DNA from: Sutterella seckii
GTDB lineage: Bacteria > Pseudomonadota > Gammaproteobacteria > Burkholderiales > Burkholderiaceae_F
Assembly: GCF_009183815.1 (NCBI RefSeq)
Contig: NZ_WEHX01000005.1
Location: forward strand, 1 to 61,875
DNA length: 61,875 bases
Direction of reading: 5' to 3'
The notes beneath the pieces were generated by a model, which made no database searches, had not been told where the DNA came from, and saw only the letters and a program-made list of their open reading frames with translations. A program made the translations under genes and the position numbers. Of the stretch, positions 18,331 through 28,142 are shown piece after piece; positions within the stretch are counted from its first letter, which is position 1; every line of letters begins with the position of its first letter.

Positions 18331-18358
18331 TAGAATTGAGGACAATTCTCATTGAGAA
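18331..18358 (+). promoter_or_regulatory. Promoter with overlapping palindromic operator (Fur-like)
   Basis: A -10-like TAGAAT (18331-18336) runs directly into overlapping inverted repeats. TGAGGACAATTCTCA (18337-18351) matches a 7-1-7 Fur pattern at 10 of 14 positions, and TTCTCA-T-TGAGAA (18346-18358) is a perfect 6-1-6 palindrome. The position suits repression of the downstream binding protein gene. Calling it Fur is an inference. Confidence 0.45.
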
Positions 18359-18370
18359 GCGGCTGCGCGG

Positions 18371-18406
18371 AAAAGCGGCTCCAGTTCCGTATTGGCGCCG
18401 CTTTTT
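18371..18406 (+). terminator. Terminator/attenuator ahead of the binding protein
   Basis: AAAAGCGGC (18371-18379) pairs with GCCGCTTTT (18397-18405) and runs into T. It lies downstream of the candidate promoter and 40 bases before the binding protein start, so it may attenuate that gene as well as end the fused ABC gene. Confidence 0.65.
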
Positions 18407-18445
18407 CGTGCGCTCTTCAGAAATTTTTTTGGCTTCAAGCACAAA

Positions 18446-19387
18446 ATGAAATTCAAGTCCTTTATTGCCGCGCTCGCCATTACGCTCAGCACGGCGCTTT
18501 CCGCCGCCACGATGCCCGAGAGCATCTCCATTACCTACGTGAAGTCGCCCTTCAACCTTCAGAACATCGTGATGAAGGAGCGCGGCATGCTCGAGGATGC
18601 CTTCAAGGCTGACGGCGTCTCGATCAAGTGGCGCGTCATCAATTCGGGCGCCGTCCAGGGCCAGGCGATGGCTTCGGGCGACCTCGACTTCTCCGCCGTG
18701 ATGAATACGGCGAGCGTTCTGATGGCTGCCGGCGCCGGCAACCCGATCGCCATTGCCTCGGGCGTCGCTCACCCGCAGAAGATCTTCGCCCTTATCGGCA
18801 AGCCCGGCACGAATTATTCCGTGAAGGATCTGAAGGGAAAAAAGGTCGCCGGCCCCAAGGGCACGGTGCTCCATCAGCTCCTCGTTGCCGCGCTTCTGAA
18901 GGAAGGCATGAAGATCTCTGATGTCGACTTCGTCAACATGGATCCGGGCAAGGCCATGACTGCCGTGGTCTCCGGTCAGGTTGATGCGGGTCTCGTCGCC
19001 GCGGGCCTCATCATCAAGGCCAATGCCGCGGGCGCGAAGACGATTGCCACCTGCGAGGGCTACGTTTCTCCGAACCTCGTCATGACGGTTCGCCGCGCAT
19101 TTGCTCAACAGTATCCGGAAGCTTATGAGAAGGTCGTGGCCACGAACCGCGCCGCGCTTGCCTGGATCAAAGCCCATAAGGCTGAGGCCCTTGCCATGGG
19201 CGCCAAGGAGCAGGGAATCAGCATGGCTGATGCCGAGAAGCTCTACGACTGGTCGGGCTTCTACGACGTCCTCACCGAAGCCGATGTGAAGAGCCTTGAA
19301 ACCGATCAGGCCTTCCTCCTTGAAAACGGCATGATGGAAAAGAAGGTTGACGTTCGTACGCTGATTCTTCCGGGCGCAATGAAGTAA
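18446..19387 (+). CDS. ABC transporter substrate-binding protein (NitT/TauT class)
   Basis: A 313-residue periplasmic binding protein. The start at 18446 gives a clean signal peptide (MKFKSFIAALAITLSTALSA). The frame is open upstream but without signal-like sequence. The mature part has the family pattern ITYVKSPFNLQNIVMKERGM, ASGDLDFSAVMNTAS and VSGQVDAGLVAAG, where the protein samples a small anionic or heterocyclic ligand. It is the natural partner of the fused permease-ATPase just upstream. The ligand cannot be read from the sequence. Confidence 0.88.
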   Translation: MKFKSFIAALAITLSTALSAATMPESISITYVKSPFNLQNIVMKERGMLEDAFKADGVSIKWRVINSGAVQGQAMASGDLDFSAVMNTASVLMAAGAGNPIAIASGVAHPQKIFALIGKPGTNYSVKDLKGKKVAGPKGTVLHQLLVAALLKEGMKISDVDFVNMDPGKAMTAVVSGQVDAGLVAAGLIIKANAAGAKTIATCEGYVSPNLVMTVRRAFAQQYPEAYEKVVATNRAALAWIKAHKAEALAMGAKEQGISMADAEKLYDWSGFYDVLTEADVKSLETDQAFLLENGMMEKKVDVRTLILPGAMK

Positions 19388-19416
19388 TCCCGACTTTCCG
19401 TCTGAACACCAAAAAA

Positions 19417-19440
19417 GGACGCCGCTAGGCGTCCTTTTTT
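19417..19440 (+). terminator. Intrinsic terminator after the binding protein
   Basis: GGACGCC (19417-19423) pairs with GGCGTCC (19428-19434) around gcta, flanked by A6 and T6. Confidence 0.92.
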
Positions 19441-19870
19441 GTTGGTGTGAGAAAAATGCACAGCAGCCATCCCGAAAACGTCCTGAGGCGTCGTCATCAA
19501 AGGTAAATTCATATCGCATTGAATCTGCTGAAGAATTGATCAATCCCGACTGCGTGCGGCAGAAATGGGCAGTTTCGTCGTCAAAGTACGTCTGGTTTTC
19601 ACGTATAGCAAAGTACCTAGAAACCGAAATACATTCGGCATCTGACGTCTGAATACAGGGGACCGGCAGCAATGCCGGGGATGGCGTCAGACGCTTTTTG
19701 CGCGATGAATGGCGAAGAAAGCAGTCAATTTCAAAATACATCCCCTGACTTCTTGACCACCACTAAATGGAGTTGTCTTGAAGCGCCTCCCGGGGAATGC
19801 AGGGTGGATTTCAGATCCGGCGCTTTTCCTTCGAGGCCCGGCATCTCCGTGAAATCCAGGAAACAAAACG
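19441..19870 (+). other. 430-base non-coding region before the porin
   Basis: No ORF is credible. The stretch contains an orphan terminator-like structure at 19638-19699 (listed separately). The remaining 170 bases form the presumed porin leader. Direct promoter elements are not convincing, although an AT-rich cacgtatagcaaag lies near 19600. Confidence 0.5.
19638..19699 (+). ncRNA. Candidate small RNA or attenuator ahead of the porin
   Basis: GCATCTGACG (19638-19647) pairs with CGTCAGACGC (19685-19694, one A-C mismatch). It encloses a nested hairpin CCGGC-agcaat-GCCGG and is followed immediately by TTTTT. No gene lies in front. It could be a short sRNA ending here or a leader controlling the porin. 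Porins are common sRNA targets, which makes either reading plausible. Confidence 0.45.
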
Positions 19871-21022
19871 ATGAAACAGCTCAACATCGCTCTCGCCGCT
19901 GCGGTTGCCGCCCTCACTTTCGGCATGGCTTCTCAGGCTTCCGCCGCTGATGTTCAGATCTACGGCCGCATTGACGCGGGCCTCGTCTATGAACACACGG
20001 ATCCGGGCGTCGGCGACGCAACCGACAAATTCACGCTCGACTCCGGCGTCGGCACGGCGAGCCGCTTCGGCCTTCGCGGCAGCGAAGACCTCGGGAACGG
20101 CTACCAGGTGAAGTTCGTGCTCGAAAACGGCTACAAGACCGATACGGGCGCCCTGAGCACGGCCAATACGATTTTCGACCGCGAAGCCACCCTGCAGCTC
20201 GTCGGCCCCTTCGGCACGATCTCTGCCGGCCGCTCCGCGATCCTCGGCACTGACGGCGGGAGCTTCAATCTCCTGGGCGGCATCAACCCCTTCGGCACGG
20301 GCATGGGCAGCATCGGCAATCAGGGCATCGTCTTTGCGAAGATCGATCCCTCCCGCCGCGACAACATCCTCACGTACCGCAGCCCCAATATGGCGGGCTT
20401 CCAGGTGACGGCCGCCTACGCGATGGGTACGAACGACTATGAAAACAAGGCCGGTACCGACCGCTACATGGGCATCGGCGCAACCTACACCGTGGGCGCC
20501 CTCAGCACGGTTCTCCTTTATGAAGGCATGAACGAAGGCACGCTTTCGAACCTGGAGACCGGCGACCATAAGGCAAAGAATCCGGAAGACATGTGGCGCG
20601 TCACCCTGGGCGGCAACTACAACTTCGGCTTCATGACCGTCTATGCGGCTGCTCACTGCTTCGGCAATGCCAATGCGCTCAGCACGCAGGGCTGGAACAG
20701 CGATGCGATGAAGACCACTTTCGGCATTACGGCCGCATACGATGAACTCGAAGGCTACAGCGGCATCGTGGGCTTTGACGCTCCGCTCGCGGGCGGCAAG
20801 GTTCTCGCCTCCGTCGGCGCCCTCAAGGCGGAAACCGATGAGTTCGACGAAAAGGTGAAGGCCACGGCCTGGTTCGCCGGCCTGGGCTATCAGTACAACC
20901 TTTCGAAGAGCACGCGCGTCTATACGGGCATCGGCTACACGGAAGGCGAATACAAGTACGACGGCAAGAAGGTGAAGCCTGATTCGCTCAGCACCGTTGC
21001 CGGCCTTTCCTACTACTTCTAA
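19871..21022 (+). CDS. Outer-membrane general porin (betaproteobacterial type)
   Basis: A 383-residue trimeric-porin-type protein. It has a signal peptide (MKQLNIALAAAVAALTFGM to SQASA), then the classic start DVQIYGRIDAGLVYEH and the conserved SRFGLRGSEDLGNGYQVKF. The C-terminus is LSYYF, ending in the Phe needed for BAM-dependent insertion. The family forms 16-strand diffusion channels. It is monocistronic, preceded by a long leader and followed by a terminator. Confidence 0.94.
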   Translation: MKQLNIALAAAVAALTFGMASQASAADVQIYGRIDAGLVYEHTDPGVGDATDKFTLDSGVGTASRFGLRGSEDLGNGYQVKFVLENGYKTDTGALSTANTIFDREATLQLVGPFGTISAGRSAILGTDGGSFNLLGGINPFGTGMGSIGNQGIVFAKIDPSRRDNILTYRSPNMAGFQVTAAYAMGTNDYENKAGTDRYMGIGATYTVGALSTVLLYEGMNEGTLSNLETGDHKAKNPEDMWRVTLGGNYNFGFMTVYAAAHCFGNANALSTQGWNSDAMKTTFGITAAYDELEGYSGIVGFDAPLAGGKVLASVGALKAETDEFDEKVKATAWFAGLGYQYNLSKSTRVYTGIGYTEGEYKYDGKKVKPDSLSTVAGLSYYF

Positions 21023-21059
21023 AGCCTGATAGAACCCTCAGCGCTTCTCTCTGACAGAA

Positions 21060-21099
21060 CCGGCGCTTCGAACTGATCTCCGGAGCGCCGGGATTTTTT
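21060..21099 (+). terminator. Intrinsic terminator after the porin
   Basis: CCGGCGCTTC pairs with GGAGCGCCGG (two internal wobble or mismatched positions), then GATTTTTT. Confidence 0.85.
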
Positions 21100-21214
21100 G
21101 TGACTTTCCCTGACGGTTCGAGTTTTCGGAAGCGCTCGGGCGCCGGTCCTGAAGTACTTGTCTCTCAGGAAAGATGAATTCTCAAACAGCATTCAAAGGC
21201 AAAAGAAAATCATC

Positions 21215-22456
21215 ATGACGGACACGGTTCAATCGCGATTCCTTCGCTACGTGAGCTTCGATACGCAGTCTGCACGTGAGAGCAGCACGGCTCCTTCCAC
21301 GACGAAGCAGCTGAAGCTCGCCGAAGCTCTGGTTGAGGAATTGAAGTCCTTCGGTCTCGAAAATGCCCGTGTGGGCAATGGCGGCGTCGTCTACGCCGAA
21401 ATTCCCGCGTCGAAGGGGTGCGAGGCCTGTCCCTCGATCGGCTTCATCGCGCATATGGATACGTCGCCTGACGCTTCGGGCGAAAACGTAAAGCCGCAGA
21501 TCCTGCGCTATGAGGGCGGAGACGTCGTTCTCAATGCGCAAAAGAACATCGTCTTCAGGGCGGCCGACTTCCCTGAGATCACGAAGTACGCGGGCGAAGA
21601 CATCATCTTCACGGACGGAACGACGCTTCTCGGCGCCGACGACAAGGTGGGCGTCGCCGCCATCATGACGATGGCCGCTGAAATTGCGGCGCACCCGGAA
21701 ATTCCGCATGCACGCCTTGCGATCGGCTTCACGCCTGACGAGGAAGTGGCGCGCGGCACGGAAAACTTCGACATCGGGCACTTCGGCGCCAAGTATGCCT
21801 ATACGTTTGACGGCGGCGAAGTGGGGACGCTTGAGAGCGAAAACTTCAACGGCGGCACGGCCATGGTGACGATCGAGGGCGTGGGCGTTCATCCGGGGCT
21901 GGCGAAGGACAAGATGGTGAATTCGCTGCGCTACGCGGCGAAATTCATGGAAATGCTCCCCGCAGAGATGAGCCCGGAATGCACGGCCGGCCATGAAGGG
22001 TTTCTCCACCCCAATATGATGCAGGGGAACGTCGTTGCGACGAAGATCAGGATTCTCATCCGCGACCACGATACGGCGCTCTATGAAGCCAAGAAGACGC
22101 TTCTCGCCGGTCTCGTCGAAAAGATGAATGCGCTCTATCCGCAGGCGAAGGCGAAGCTTGAAATCAAGGACAGCTACCAGAACATGCGTCCCTACCTCGA
22201 TCGGGCGCCCAAGGTTCTTGAAATCGCACGCGAAGCCTATCGTGCGGCAGGGCTTGACCCGATCGAGGAGCCGATTCGCGGGGGCACCGACGGCGCGCGT
22301 CTTTCCGTTCGCGGTCTTCCCTGCCCGAACGTCTTTACGGGCGGAATGAACTTCCACGGGATCTACGAATGCATTCCCGTGAAGTCGCTCGAGAAGGCGG
22401 CGGAAGTTGCGATGAAGCTCGCTCAGCTCTCGGGCAGCATCAGGTCGCTTGACTGA
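21215..22456 (+). CDS. pepT: Peptidase T (tripeptide aminopeptidase)
   Basis: PepT is a cytoplasmic zinc M20 peptidase that releases the N-terminal residue of tripeptides. From ATG 21215 (MTDTVQSRFLRYVSFDTQS) it has 413 residues, the normal size. The frame is open from 21158, but the extra 19 residues are not family-like. Metal-site motifs are IGFIAHMDTSPD, GADDKVG and TPDEEVARGTENFD. Near the C-terminus PIRGGTDGARLS is typical. It is flanked by terminators. Confidence 0.95.
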   Translation: MTDTVQSRFLRYVSFDTQSARESSTAPSTTKQLKLAEALVEELKSFGLENARVGNGGVVYAEIPASKGCEACPSIGFIAHMDTSPDASGENVKPQILRYEGGDVVLNAQKNIVFRAADFPEITKYAGEDIIFTDGTTLLGADDKVGVAAIMTMAAEIAAHPEIPHARLAIGFTPDEEVARGTENFDIGHFGAKYAYTFDGGEVGTLESENFNGGTAMVTIEGVGVHPGLAKDKMVNSLRYAAKFMEMLPAEMSPECTAGHEGFLHPNMMQGNVVATKIRILIRDHDTALYEAKKTLLAGLVEKMNALYPQAKAKLEIKDSYQNMRPYLDRAPKVLEIAREAYRAAGLDPIEEPIRGGTDGARLSVRGLPCPNVFTGGMNFHGIYECIPVKSLEKAAEVAMKLAQLSGSIRSLD

Positions 22457-22479
22457 AACCTGAAGAATCGCAGAGCCTG

Positions 22480-22523
22480 ATCGGCGCTTTCCCTGCTTCG
22501 CGCGGGGAAGGCGCCGATTTTTT
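22480..22523 (+). terminator. Intrinsic terminator after pepT
   Basis: ATCGGCGC pairs with GCGCCGAT through a stem that also includes CTTTCCC/GGGGAAG, then T6. Confidence 0.88.
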
Positions 22524-22568
22524 GAGCGCTGCCCGGAAATTCCGGCGGCAGAGGCGGGAGCACTGAGC

Positions 22569-22600
22569 AAAAAAGAAAGGCAGTCCGTCTGGATGCGGAC
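22569..22600 (-). terminator. Intrinsic terminator after guaA
   Basis: GGCAGTCC (22579-22586) pairs with GGACTGCC. Read on the minus strand the stem is followed by TTTCTTTTTT. It can also stop plus-strand transcription (TTCTTTT). Confidence 0.85.
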
Positions 22601-22674
22601 TGCCTTCTTTTCGATCTCTCAGCAGCCGAAATGCGGGATCTCAGGCTGCTGAAGACGAGGATTTCCGGGAGAGG

Positions 22675-24246
22675 TTATTCCCATTCAATCGTGGCAGGGG
22701 GTTTGCCGCTCACGTCGTAGACCACGCGGTTGATGCCGCGGACTTCGTTGATGATCCGGTTCGAAACGGTGCCGAGAAGCTCGTAGGGGAGCTCGCTCCA
22801 CTTGGCCGTCATGAAGTCGGAGGTCTGGACCGAGCGCAGCGACACCACCCATTCGTAGGTGCGGCCGTCGCCCATGACGCCCACGGACTTGACGGGGAGG
22901 AAGACGACGAACGCCTGGCTCACCTTGTCGTAGAGGCCGGCCTTGCGGAGTTCCTCGATGAAGATCGCATCGGCTTCGCGCAGAAGATCCGCGTATTCGC
23001 GCTTCACTTCGCCCAAGATGCGCACGCCGAGGCCCGGTCCGGGGAAGGGATGACGGTAGACCATTTCAGCGGGGAGACCAAGCTCGATGCCGAGTTCGCG
23101 CACTTCGTCCTTGAAGAGGCTGCGAAGCGGCTCAAGAAGCTTCAAGTGAAGCGTCTCGGGAAGGCCGCCCACATTGTGGTGGCTCTTGATCACCTTCGCC
23201 TTCTTCGTCTTCGCGCCGGCCGATTCAATCACGTCCGGATAAATCGTGCCCTGGGCGAGCCAGCGGGCATTCTTGATCTTTTCGGCTTCAGCCTGGAAGA
23301 CGTTCACGAATTCGCGGCCGATGATCTTGCGCTTCTGCTCGGGGTCGGAGACGCCCGCGAGCGCATTCATGAAGCGGTCGACGGCATCGACCACGATGAG
23401 CTTGAGGCCCATGTTCTTTTCAAAGGTTTCGCGAACCTGTTCGCGTTCGCCCTTGCGAAGGAGGCCGTTGTCGACGAAGACGCAGGTGAGGCGGCGGCCG
23501 ATGGCGCGGTGAATGAGGGCCGCAGCGACGGAGCTGTCGACGCCGCCCGAGAGGCCGAGAATCACTTCCTCGTCGCCCACTTCGCGGCGGATGGTTTCAA
23601 CGGCTTCGGCAACGTAATTGCCCATCACCCAGTCGGGACGGCACTTGCAGATGTCGAGAACGAAGCGGTTGAGGATCTGGCGACCCTGAACGGTATGCGT
23701 GACTTCCGGGTGGAACTGCACGGCGTAGAAGCCCCGCTCCTCGTCGCACATGCCGGCGATCGGGCAGGACGGGGTCGAGCACATCACCTTGAAGCCGGGA
23801 GGAAGCTCAGTGACCTTGTCGCCGTGCGACATCCAGACCTTCAGCATGCCTTCGCCCGATTCCGTACGGAAGTCCTCAATCCCCTCGAGGAGCTTCGTGT
23901 GGTTGCGGGCGCGCACTTCAGCGTAGCCGAATTCGCGCTTCGTGCCGCTTTCGACCTTGCCGCCGAGCTGCTGGGCCATCGTCTGCATGCCGTAGCAGAT
24001 GCCGAGAACGGGAACGCCCGCTTCAAAGACGGCCTGGCTCGCCTGGTCGTTGCTTTCCTCATAGGCGCTCATGTGCGAGCCCGAGAGGATGATGCCCTTC
24101 GGGGCGAACTCGCGGATGAAGTCCGCCGAAACATCGTTCGGGTGAACTTCGCAGTAGACGTGGGCTTCGCGCACGCGGCGGGCGATGAGCTGGGTCACCT
24201 GGCTGCCGAAGTCGAGAATCAGAATGCGGTCGTGAGAGGTTTGCAT
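22675..24246 (-). CDS. guaA: GMP synthase (glutamine-hydrolysing)
   Basis: GuaA makes GMP from XMP, ATP and glutamine. The 523-residue protein joins a class I glutamine amidotransferase domain (Cys84 in GICYGMQTM, His/Glu in VQFHPEVTH) to an ATP-pyrophosphatase domain ([12 protein letters not shown]) and the dimerisation domain ending [11 protein letters not shown]. Length and order are standard. guaB is upstream on the same strand but is separated by about 200 bases containing a terminator. Confidence 0.98.
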   Translation of the reverse strand: MQTSHDRILILDFGSQVTQLIARRVREAHVYCEVHPNDVSADFIREFAPKGIILSGSHMSAYEESNDQASQAVFEAGVPVLGICYGMQTMAQQLGGKVESGTKREFGYAEVRARNHTKLLEGIEDFRTESGEGMLKVWMSHGDKVTELPPGFKVMCSTPSCPIAGMCDEERGFYAVQFHPEVTHTVQGRQILNRFVLDICKCRPDWVMGNYVAEAVETIRREVGDEEVILGLSGGVDSSVAAALIHRAIGRRLTCVFVDNGLLRKGEREQVRETFEKNMGLKLIVVDAVDRFMNALAGVSDPEQKRKIIGREFVNVFQAEAEKIKNARWLAQGTIYPDVIESAGAKTKKAKVIKSHHNVGGLPETLHLKLLEPLRSLFKDEVRELGIELGLPAEMVYRHPFPGPGLGVRILGEVKREYADLLREADAIFIEELRKAGLYDKVSQAFVVFLPVKSVGVMGDGRTYEWVVSLRSVQTSDFMTAKWSELPYELLGTVSNRIINEVRGINRVVYDVSGKPPATIEWE

Positions 24247-24344
24247 GGGTACGCTGCAGTTCGGGAAAAAGTATTCGTCTCTTCCTGAGAGCGCCTGGCG
24301 GAATGCAGAGCGCTCTTAAAGAAGATTCGGGCGAGACTATAACA

Positions 24345-24392
24345 AAATGAAAAGGCGCCCGCGCCCGGATTTCTTCGGGGGTTCGGGCGCCT
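24345..24392 (-). terminator. Intrinsic terminator between guaB and guaA
   Basis: On the minus strand GGCGCCCGAAC and CGGGCGCC form a long GC stem followed by TTTTCATTTTGTT. It suggests guaA needs read-through or its own promoter in 24247-24344. Confidence 0.75.
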
Positions 24393-24454
24393 TGACGTTT
24401 TCTGCTCCGGATCGGGAGGCTCCGCAGGAGGGAGCATCCCGTTCTGATGCTTTA

Positions 24455-25924
24455 TCAGTTGGCCTGACGATAGTTCGGGGCTTCCTTCGTGATCTTCACG
24501 TCGTGGACGTGCGATTCACGCAGGCCGCCGGCGGTGATCTGAACGAAGCGGGCGCGGGTGCGCATTTCTTCGATCGTGCGGCAGCCGCAGTAGCCCATCG
24601 AGGAGCGCAGACCGCCGATCATCTGATAGATGATCGCGGAGATGGATCCCTTGTAGGGAACCATGCCTTCGATGCCTTCCGGCACGAACTTGTCGATGTT
24701 GCCCTGGTTGTTGTCCTGGAAGTAGCGGTCGGCCGAGCCCTTGCCCATGGCGCCGAGCGAGCCCATGCCGCGGTAGGACTTGTAGGAGCGGCCCTGGTAG
24801 AGGATCACTTCGCCCGGAGCTTCTTCCGTGCCGGCGAACATGCCGCCCATCATGACGGAGCTCGCGCCCGCGGCGATCGCCTTGGCGATGTCGCCCGAGA
24901 AGCGGATGCCGCCGTCGGCGATGCAGGGAACGTCCGTGCCCTGAAGGGCTTCGGCGACGTTGCTGATGGCGGTGATCTGGGGAACGCCGACGCCGGCCAC
25001 AATGCGGGTCGTGCAGATCGAGCCCGGGCCGATGCCGACCTTGACGCCGTCAGCGCCGTGCTCGACGAGGGCGAGAGCGGCTTCGCCGGTGGCGATGTTG
25101 CCGCCGATCACCTGCAGATCCGGGTAATGGGTCTTCACCCACTTGACGCGGTCGAGAACGCCCTTCGAGTGGCCGTGAGCCGTATCGACGACGATCACGT
25201 CGACGCCGGCGTCGACGAGCTTCTCAACGCGTTCTTCCGTGCCCTGGCCGACGGAAACGGCAGCGCCCGCGAGGAGCTTGCCCTTGGCGTCCTTGGCGGC
25301 GAACGGATGGTCGGTCGCCTTCGTGATGTCCTTCACCGTCATGAGGCCGGCGAGGTGGAAGTCCTTCGTAACGACGAGCACGCGTTCGAGGCGGTGCTGG
25401 TGCATGAGTTCCTTCGCTTCCTCGAGCGACGCGCCTTCGTGAACCGTGACGAGGCGTTCGCGCGGCGTCATGACTTCGCGGACGGGAACGCTCATGCGGG
25501 TTTCAAAGCGCAGGTCGCGGTTCGTGACCATGCCGAGGACGGAGCCGTCTTCGGCAACGACCGGAAGGCCGGAAATGCGGTGTTCGCGGGCGAGCGCAAT
25601 CACGTCGCCGACGAGCATGTCGGGGCCGATCGTGATCGGTTCGGCAACGACGCCGGCTTCGTGGCGCTTCACCTTGGCGACTTCAGCGGCCTGCTGGTCG
25701 GCGGTCATGTTCTTGTGAATGAAGCCGATGCCGCCTTCCTGAGCGAGGGCGATCGCGAGCTTCGCTTCCGTCACCGTGTCCATGGCGGCGGAAACCATCG
25801 GAATGTTGATCGAAAGACCGCGGGTGAGCTTCGTCTGAAGCTGCGTGTCGCGCGGGAGGATTTCCGAGTAGGCGGGAACGAGCAGAACGTCGTCGAACGT
25901 GTAAGCCGTCTGAAGGAGTCGCAT
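24455..25924 (-). CDS. guaB: IMP dehydrogenase
   Basis: GuaB oxidises IMP to XMP with NAD, the committed step of GMP synthesis. From the ATG at 25924 ([25 protein letters not shown] upstream) it is 489 residues. Two CBS domains (about 95-205) interrupt the barrel. The active-site loop [15 protein letters not shown] contains the catalytic Cys. The flap motif ([14 protein letters not shown]) is intact. The frame is open much further upstream, but that extra sequence is not IMPDH. Confidence 0.97.
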   Translation of the reverse strand: MRLLQTAYTFDDVLLVPAYSEILPRDTQLQTKLTRGLSINIPMVSAAMDTVTEAKLAIALAQEGGIGFIHKNMTADQQAAEVAKVKRHEAGVVAEPITIGPDMLVGDVIALAREHRISGLPVVAEDGSVLGMVTNRDLRFETRMSVPVREVMTPRERLVTVHEGASLEEAKELMHQHRLERVLVVTKDFHLAGLMTVKDITKATDHPFAAKDAKGKLLAGAAVSVGQGTEERVEKLVDAGVDVIVVDTAHGHSKGVLDRVKWVKTHYPDLQVIGGNIATGEAALALVEHGADGVKVGIGPGSICTTRIVAGVGVPQITAISNVAEALQGTDVPCIADGGIRFSGDIAKAIAAGASSVMMGGMFAGTEEAPGEVILYQGRSYKSYRGMGSLGAMGKGSADRYFQDNNQGNIDKFVPEGIEGMVPYKGSISAIIYQMIGGLRSSMGYCGCRTIEEMRTRARFVQITAGGLRESHVHDVKITKEAPNYRQAN

Positions 25925-26295
25925 AACAACCTCTGAGTGCAAAAAAAAATACACCGGTCGAACCCTGCAGAGGCTTTCTGCTCTGCGGAATCCGGAGTAC
26001 GGCACGTAATTGAATTCAGTCTGCGCCGGGAGGGAACGGGCGTTCCCCGCGGGCTGAATGTTCCTCCCCTCTTGATGCATGCCGCCTGTGCGGAAAAAGC
26101 ACCGGAGCGGCAGGGAAGGAAAATCCGAGATTGGTTTGCGCACGCAGTCTAATGATTTTTTACTTCTCCGTGTGGTCCGGCCGAAAGTTTTTTTCTCGGC
26201 TTTGAAGCAAAACGCTCCGCATGCCGGGAATGGCGTGCGGAGCGCTTGAGAAGATAGGCCGGGTATGCGGCGAAACGAGCGGTATACCTTGCGGA
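25925..26295 (-). other. guaB leader and upstream non-coding region
   Basis: On the minus strand a hairpin (GCAGAG with CTCTGC, 25967-25986) lies before a run of T (A9 on the plus strand, 25941-25949) just ahead of guaB, a possible attenuator. An AT-rich block near 26150-26165 (aaaaatcattag on the minus strand) may be the promoter. The terminator of the next gene is listed separately. No ORF is credible. Confidence 0.4.
26205..26250 (-). terminator. Intrinsic terminator after the acyl-CoA ligase pair
   Basis: On the minus strand GCGCTCCGCA pairs with TGCGGAGCG and is followed by TTTTGCTTC. It lies about 45 bases beyond the stop at 26296. Confidence 0.75.
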
Positions 26296-28131
26296 TCACG
26301 CTGCGGGGTGTCCCGCATAGATGGCTTCAATCAGGTGTCCCCAGCGGGCAAAGATTTCCTTTCTGCGCGGCTTCATGGTCGGCGTGAGGAGGCCGTTTTC
26401 AATCGTGAAGGGTTCGCGCACGACGGCAATCGAGCGCGGAATGCCGTAGGAAGGGAAGTCCTTCGCCGCGGCGCGCACGCGCTTCAGAAGGAGCCTCGTC
26501 ATGCTCCTGTCCGTGAGCGTGGCTGGATCCTCGGGATCGAGCTCCATTTCCCGGCAGAGCGACTGCCAGAGCTCGGGCTGCACGACGATGAGCGCGCTGA
26601 TGAAGGGGCGGTTTTCGCCGTAGACGAAGACCTGCTCGAAAAGCGGGTCGTTCTGAATGGCGAATTCGAGATCCACCGGCGCGATCTTTTCGCCCGTGGA
26701 GGTCACGATGATTTCTTTGAGACGCCCGCGGATGCGCACGCGCCCGCCGTCGGAAAGGTCCGCCTGGTCGCCGGTGCGGAACCACCCGTCCTCGGTGAAG
26801 GCCCGGGCGGTATCGGCCGGACGCTGCCAGTAGCCCTGCATGACCTGGGGACCGCGGACCTGGAGCTCGTCGTGTTCGCCGAGCCTTACTTCCGTATCCT
26901 CCACAGGCCAGCCCACGCAGTCGGGGTGGTTCATGCGGTCTGCGGTAAAGGAAATGATGGGACTTGTTTCCGTGAGGCCGTAGACCTGGCGAATGGGAAG
27001 CCCCATCGCGCAGAAGTAGCGGGCAACGGTCGCGGAAAGGCTCGCGCCCCCCGCAAAGATCGCCTTCATGCGGCCGCCAAAGACGGCGCGCACCTTGACG
27101 CCGACATCCTCGTCAAGGGTCGGAAGCACAGTCTCATCGAGCTGCGCGCGCTCCGAAGGCTCCACGGGAAGGCCGTTCTCGCGGCAGAAGCGCCGCCAGC
27201 CGGCTTCGGCCGCCCAGGCGGCGATGTACTGATCGTGCTCGGACGCTTTCGAGAGCTCAAGCTGCAGCTTCTGGTAGATGCGCTCGAGAACGCGCGGCAC
27301 TGTGCACATCAGGGTCGGGCGCACTTCCGCAAGGTCGGCTTCGATATGGGCGACCGAGCGGGCGAAGGCCATGGAGGCCCCGTGCGCGAGGGCGACGTAG
27401 TGTGCGACCGTGCGCTCAAACGTATGCGAGAAAGGAAGGAACGAAAGGTAGACGTCGTCGGGCGTGACCTCAATGCGTCCGGAAATCTGCTTCACGTTTG
27501 CAACCAGATTGGCGTGGGTCAGCATGACGCCCTTCGGCCGTCCGGTGGTGCCGGAGGTGTAGATGAAGCCTGCGAGGCTTTCGGCCTTAGGTCCCTCGGG
27601 CAGGGCGTCGTCGGGAATGCCGTTCCCGCGGGCGAGCCAGGTTTCAAGACCCGACACGCGCACGCCGTCCTCTTCCTCGTCTCCGAGGTCGTTGATGAGG
27701 ACGACCTCCATGAGGTCGGGAAGCTTCCCGGAAACGGCATGAATGGCGTTCCAGCGCGCTCTCGAAGTCGTCACGAGAATGCGGCTTCCCGAATCGCGGA
27801 GGATGTAGGAGGAGGACCCCGGCGTATCGATCGCGTGAAGCGGAACCGGCACGAGGCCTGCCGCGAGCGCCGCCTGATCGAAGGTCACGGCGTCGATGGA
27901 ATTCGTGAGGAGCATTGCCGCCCGGTCTCCCGGGCGCAGTCCCGCCGCATGAAAGGCGCGCCGCCAGCGCATCACGGACTGGCAGAATTCGCGCCAGGTG
28001 ACGGAAATCCAGCGGTTTTCCGCGTAGTCGAACTGACGGAAGGCTTCGCGCTCCGGCATCTCCCGCACGGTGCGCGCGAGGTACTGTGGGATGGTGACGG
28101 GGCTCCCCGTCGGAAGATCTCTATCAAGCAT
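26296..28131 (-). CDS. Long-chain acyl-CoA synthetase (AMP-binding), second copy
   Basis: A 611-residue ANL-superfamily adenylating enzyme that would activate fatty acids to acyl-CoA. The P-loop motif [19 protein letters not shown], the A5 motif [10 protein letters not shown], the hinge RTGDQADL and the C-terminal catalytic Lys region ([16 protein letters not shown]) are all present. It resembles the large bacterial FadD15-type ligases. It lies 11 bases after its paralogue, so the two are co-transcribed. Chain-length preference is not readable. Confidence 0.88.
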   Translation of the reverse strand: MLDRDLPTGSPVTIPQYLARTVREMPEREAFRQFDYAENRWISVTWREFCQSVMRWRRAFHAAGLRPGDRAAMLLTNSIDAVTFDQAALAAGLVPVPLHAIDTPGSSSYILRDSGSRILVTTSRARWNAIHAVSGKLPDLMEVVLINDLGDEEEDGVRVSGLETWLARGNGIPDDALPEGPKAESLAGFIYTSGTTGRPKGVMLTHANLVANVKQISGRIEVTPDDVYLSFLPFSHTFERTVAHYVALAHGASMAFARSVAHIEADLAEVRPTLMCTVPRVLERIYQKLQLELSKASEHDQYIAAWAAEAGWRRFCRENGLPVEPSERAQLDETVLPTLDEDVGVKVRAVFGGRMKAIFAGGASLSATVARYFCAMGLPIRQVYGLTETSPIISFTADRMNHPDCVGWPVEDTEVRLGEHDELQVRGPQVMQGYWQRPADTARAFTEDGWFRTGDQADLSDGGRVRIRGRLKEIIVTSTGEKIAPVDLEFAIQNDPLFEQVFVYGENRPFISALIVVQPELWQSLCREMELDPEDPATLTDRSMTRLLLKRVRAAAKDFPSYGIPRSIAVVREPFTIENGLLTPTMKPRRKEIFARWGHLIEAIYAGHPAA

Positions 28132-28142
28132 TTTTTGTGCGG

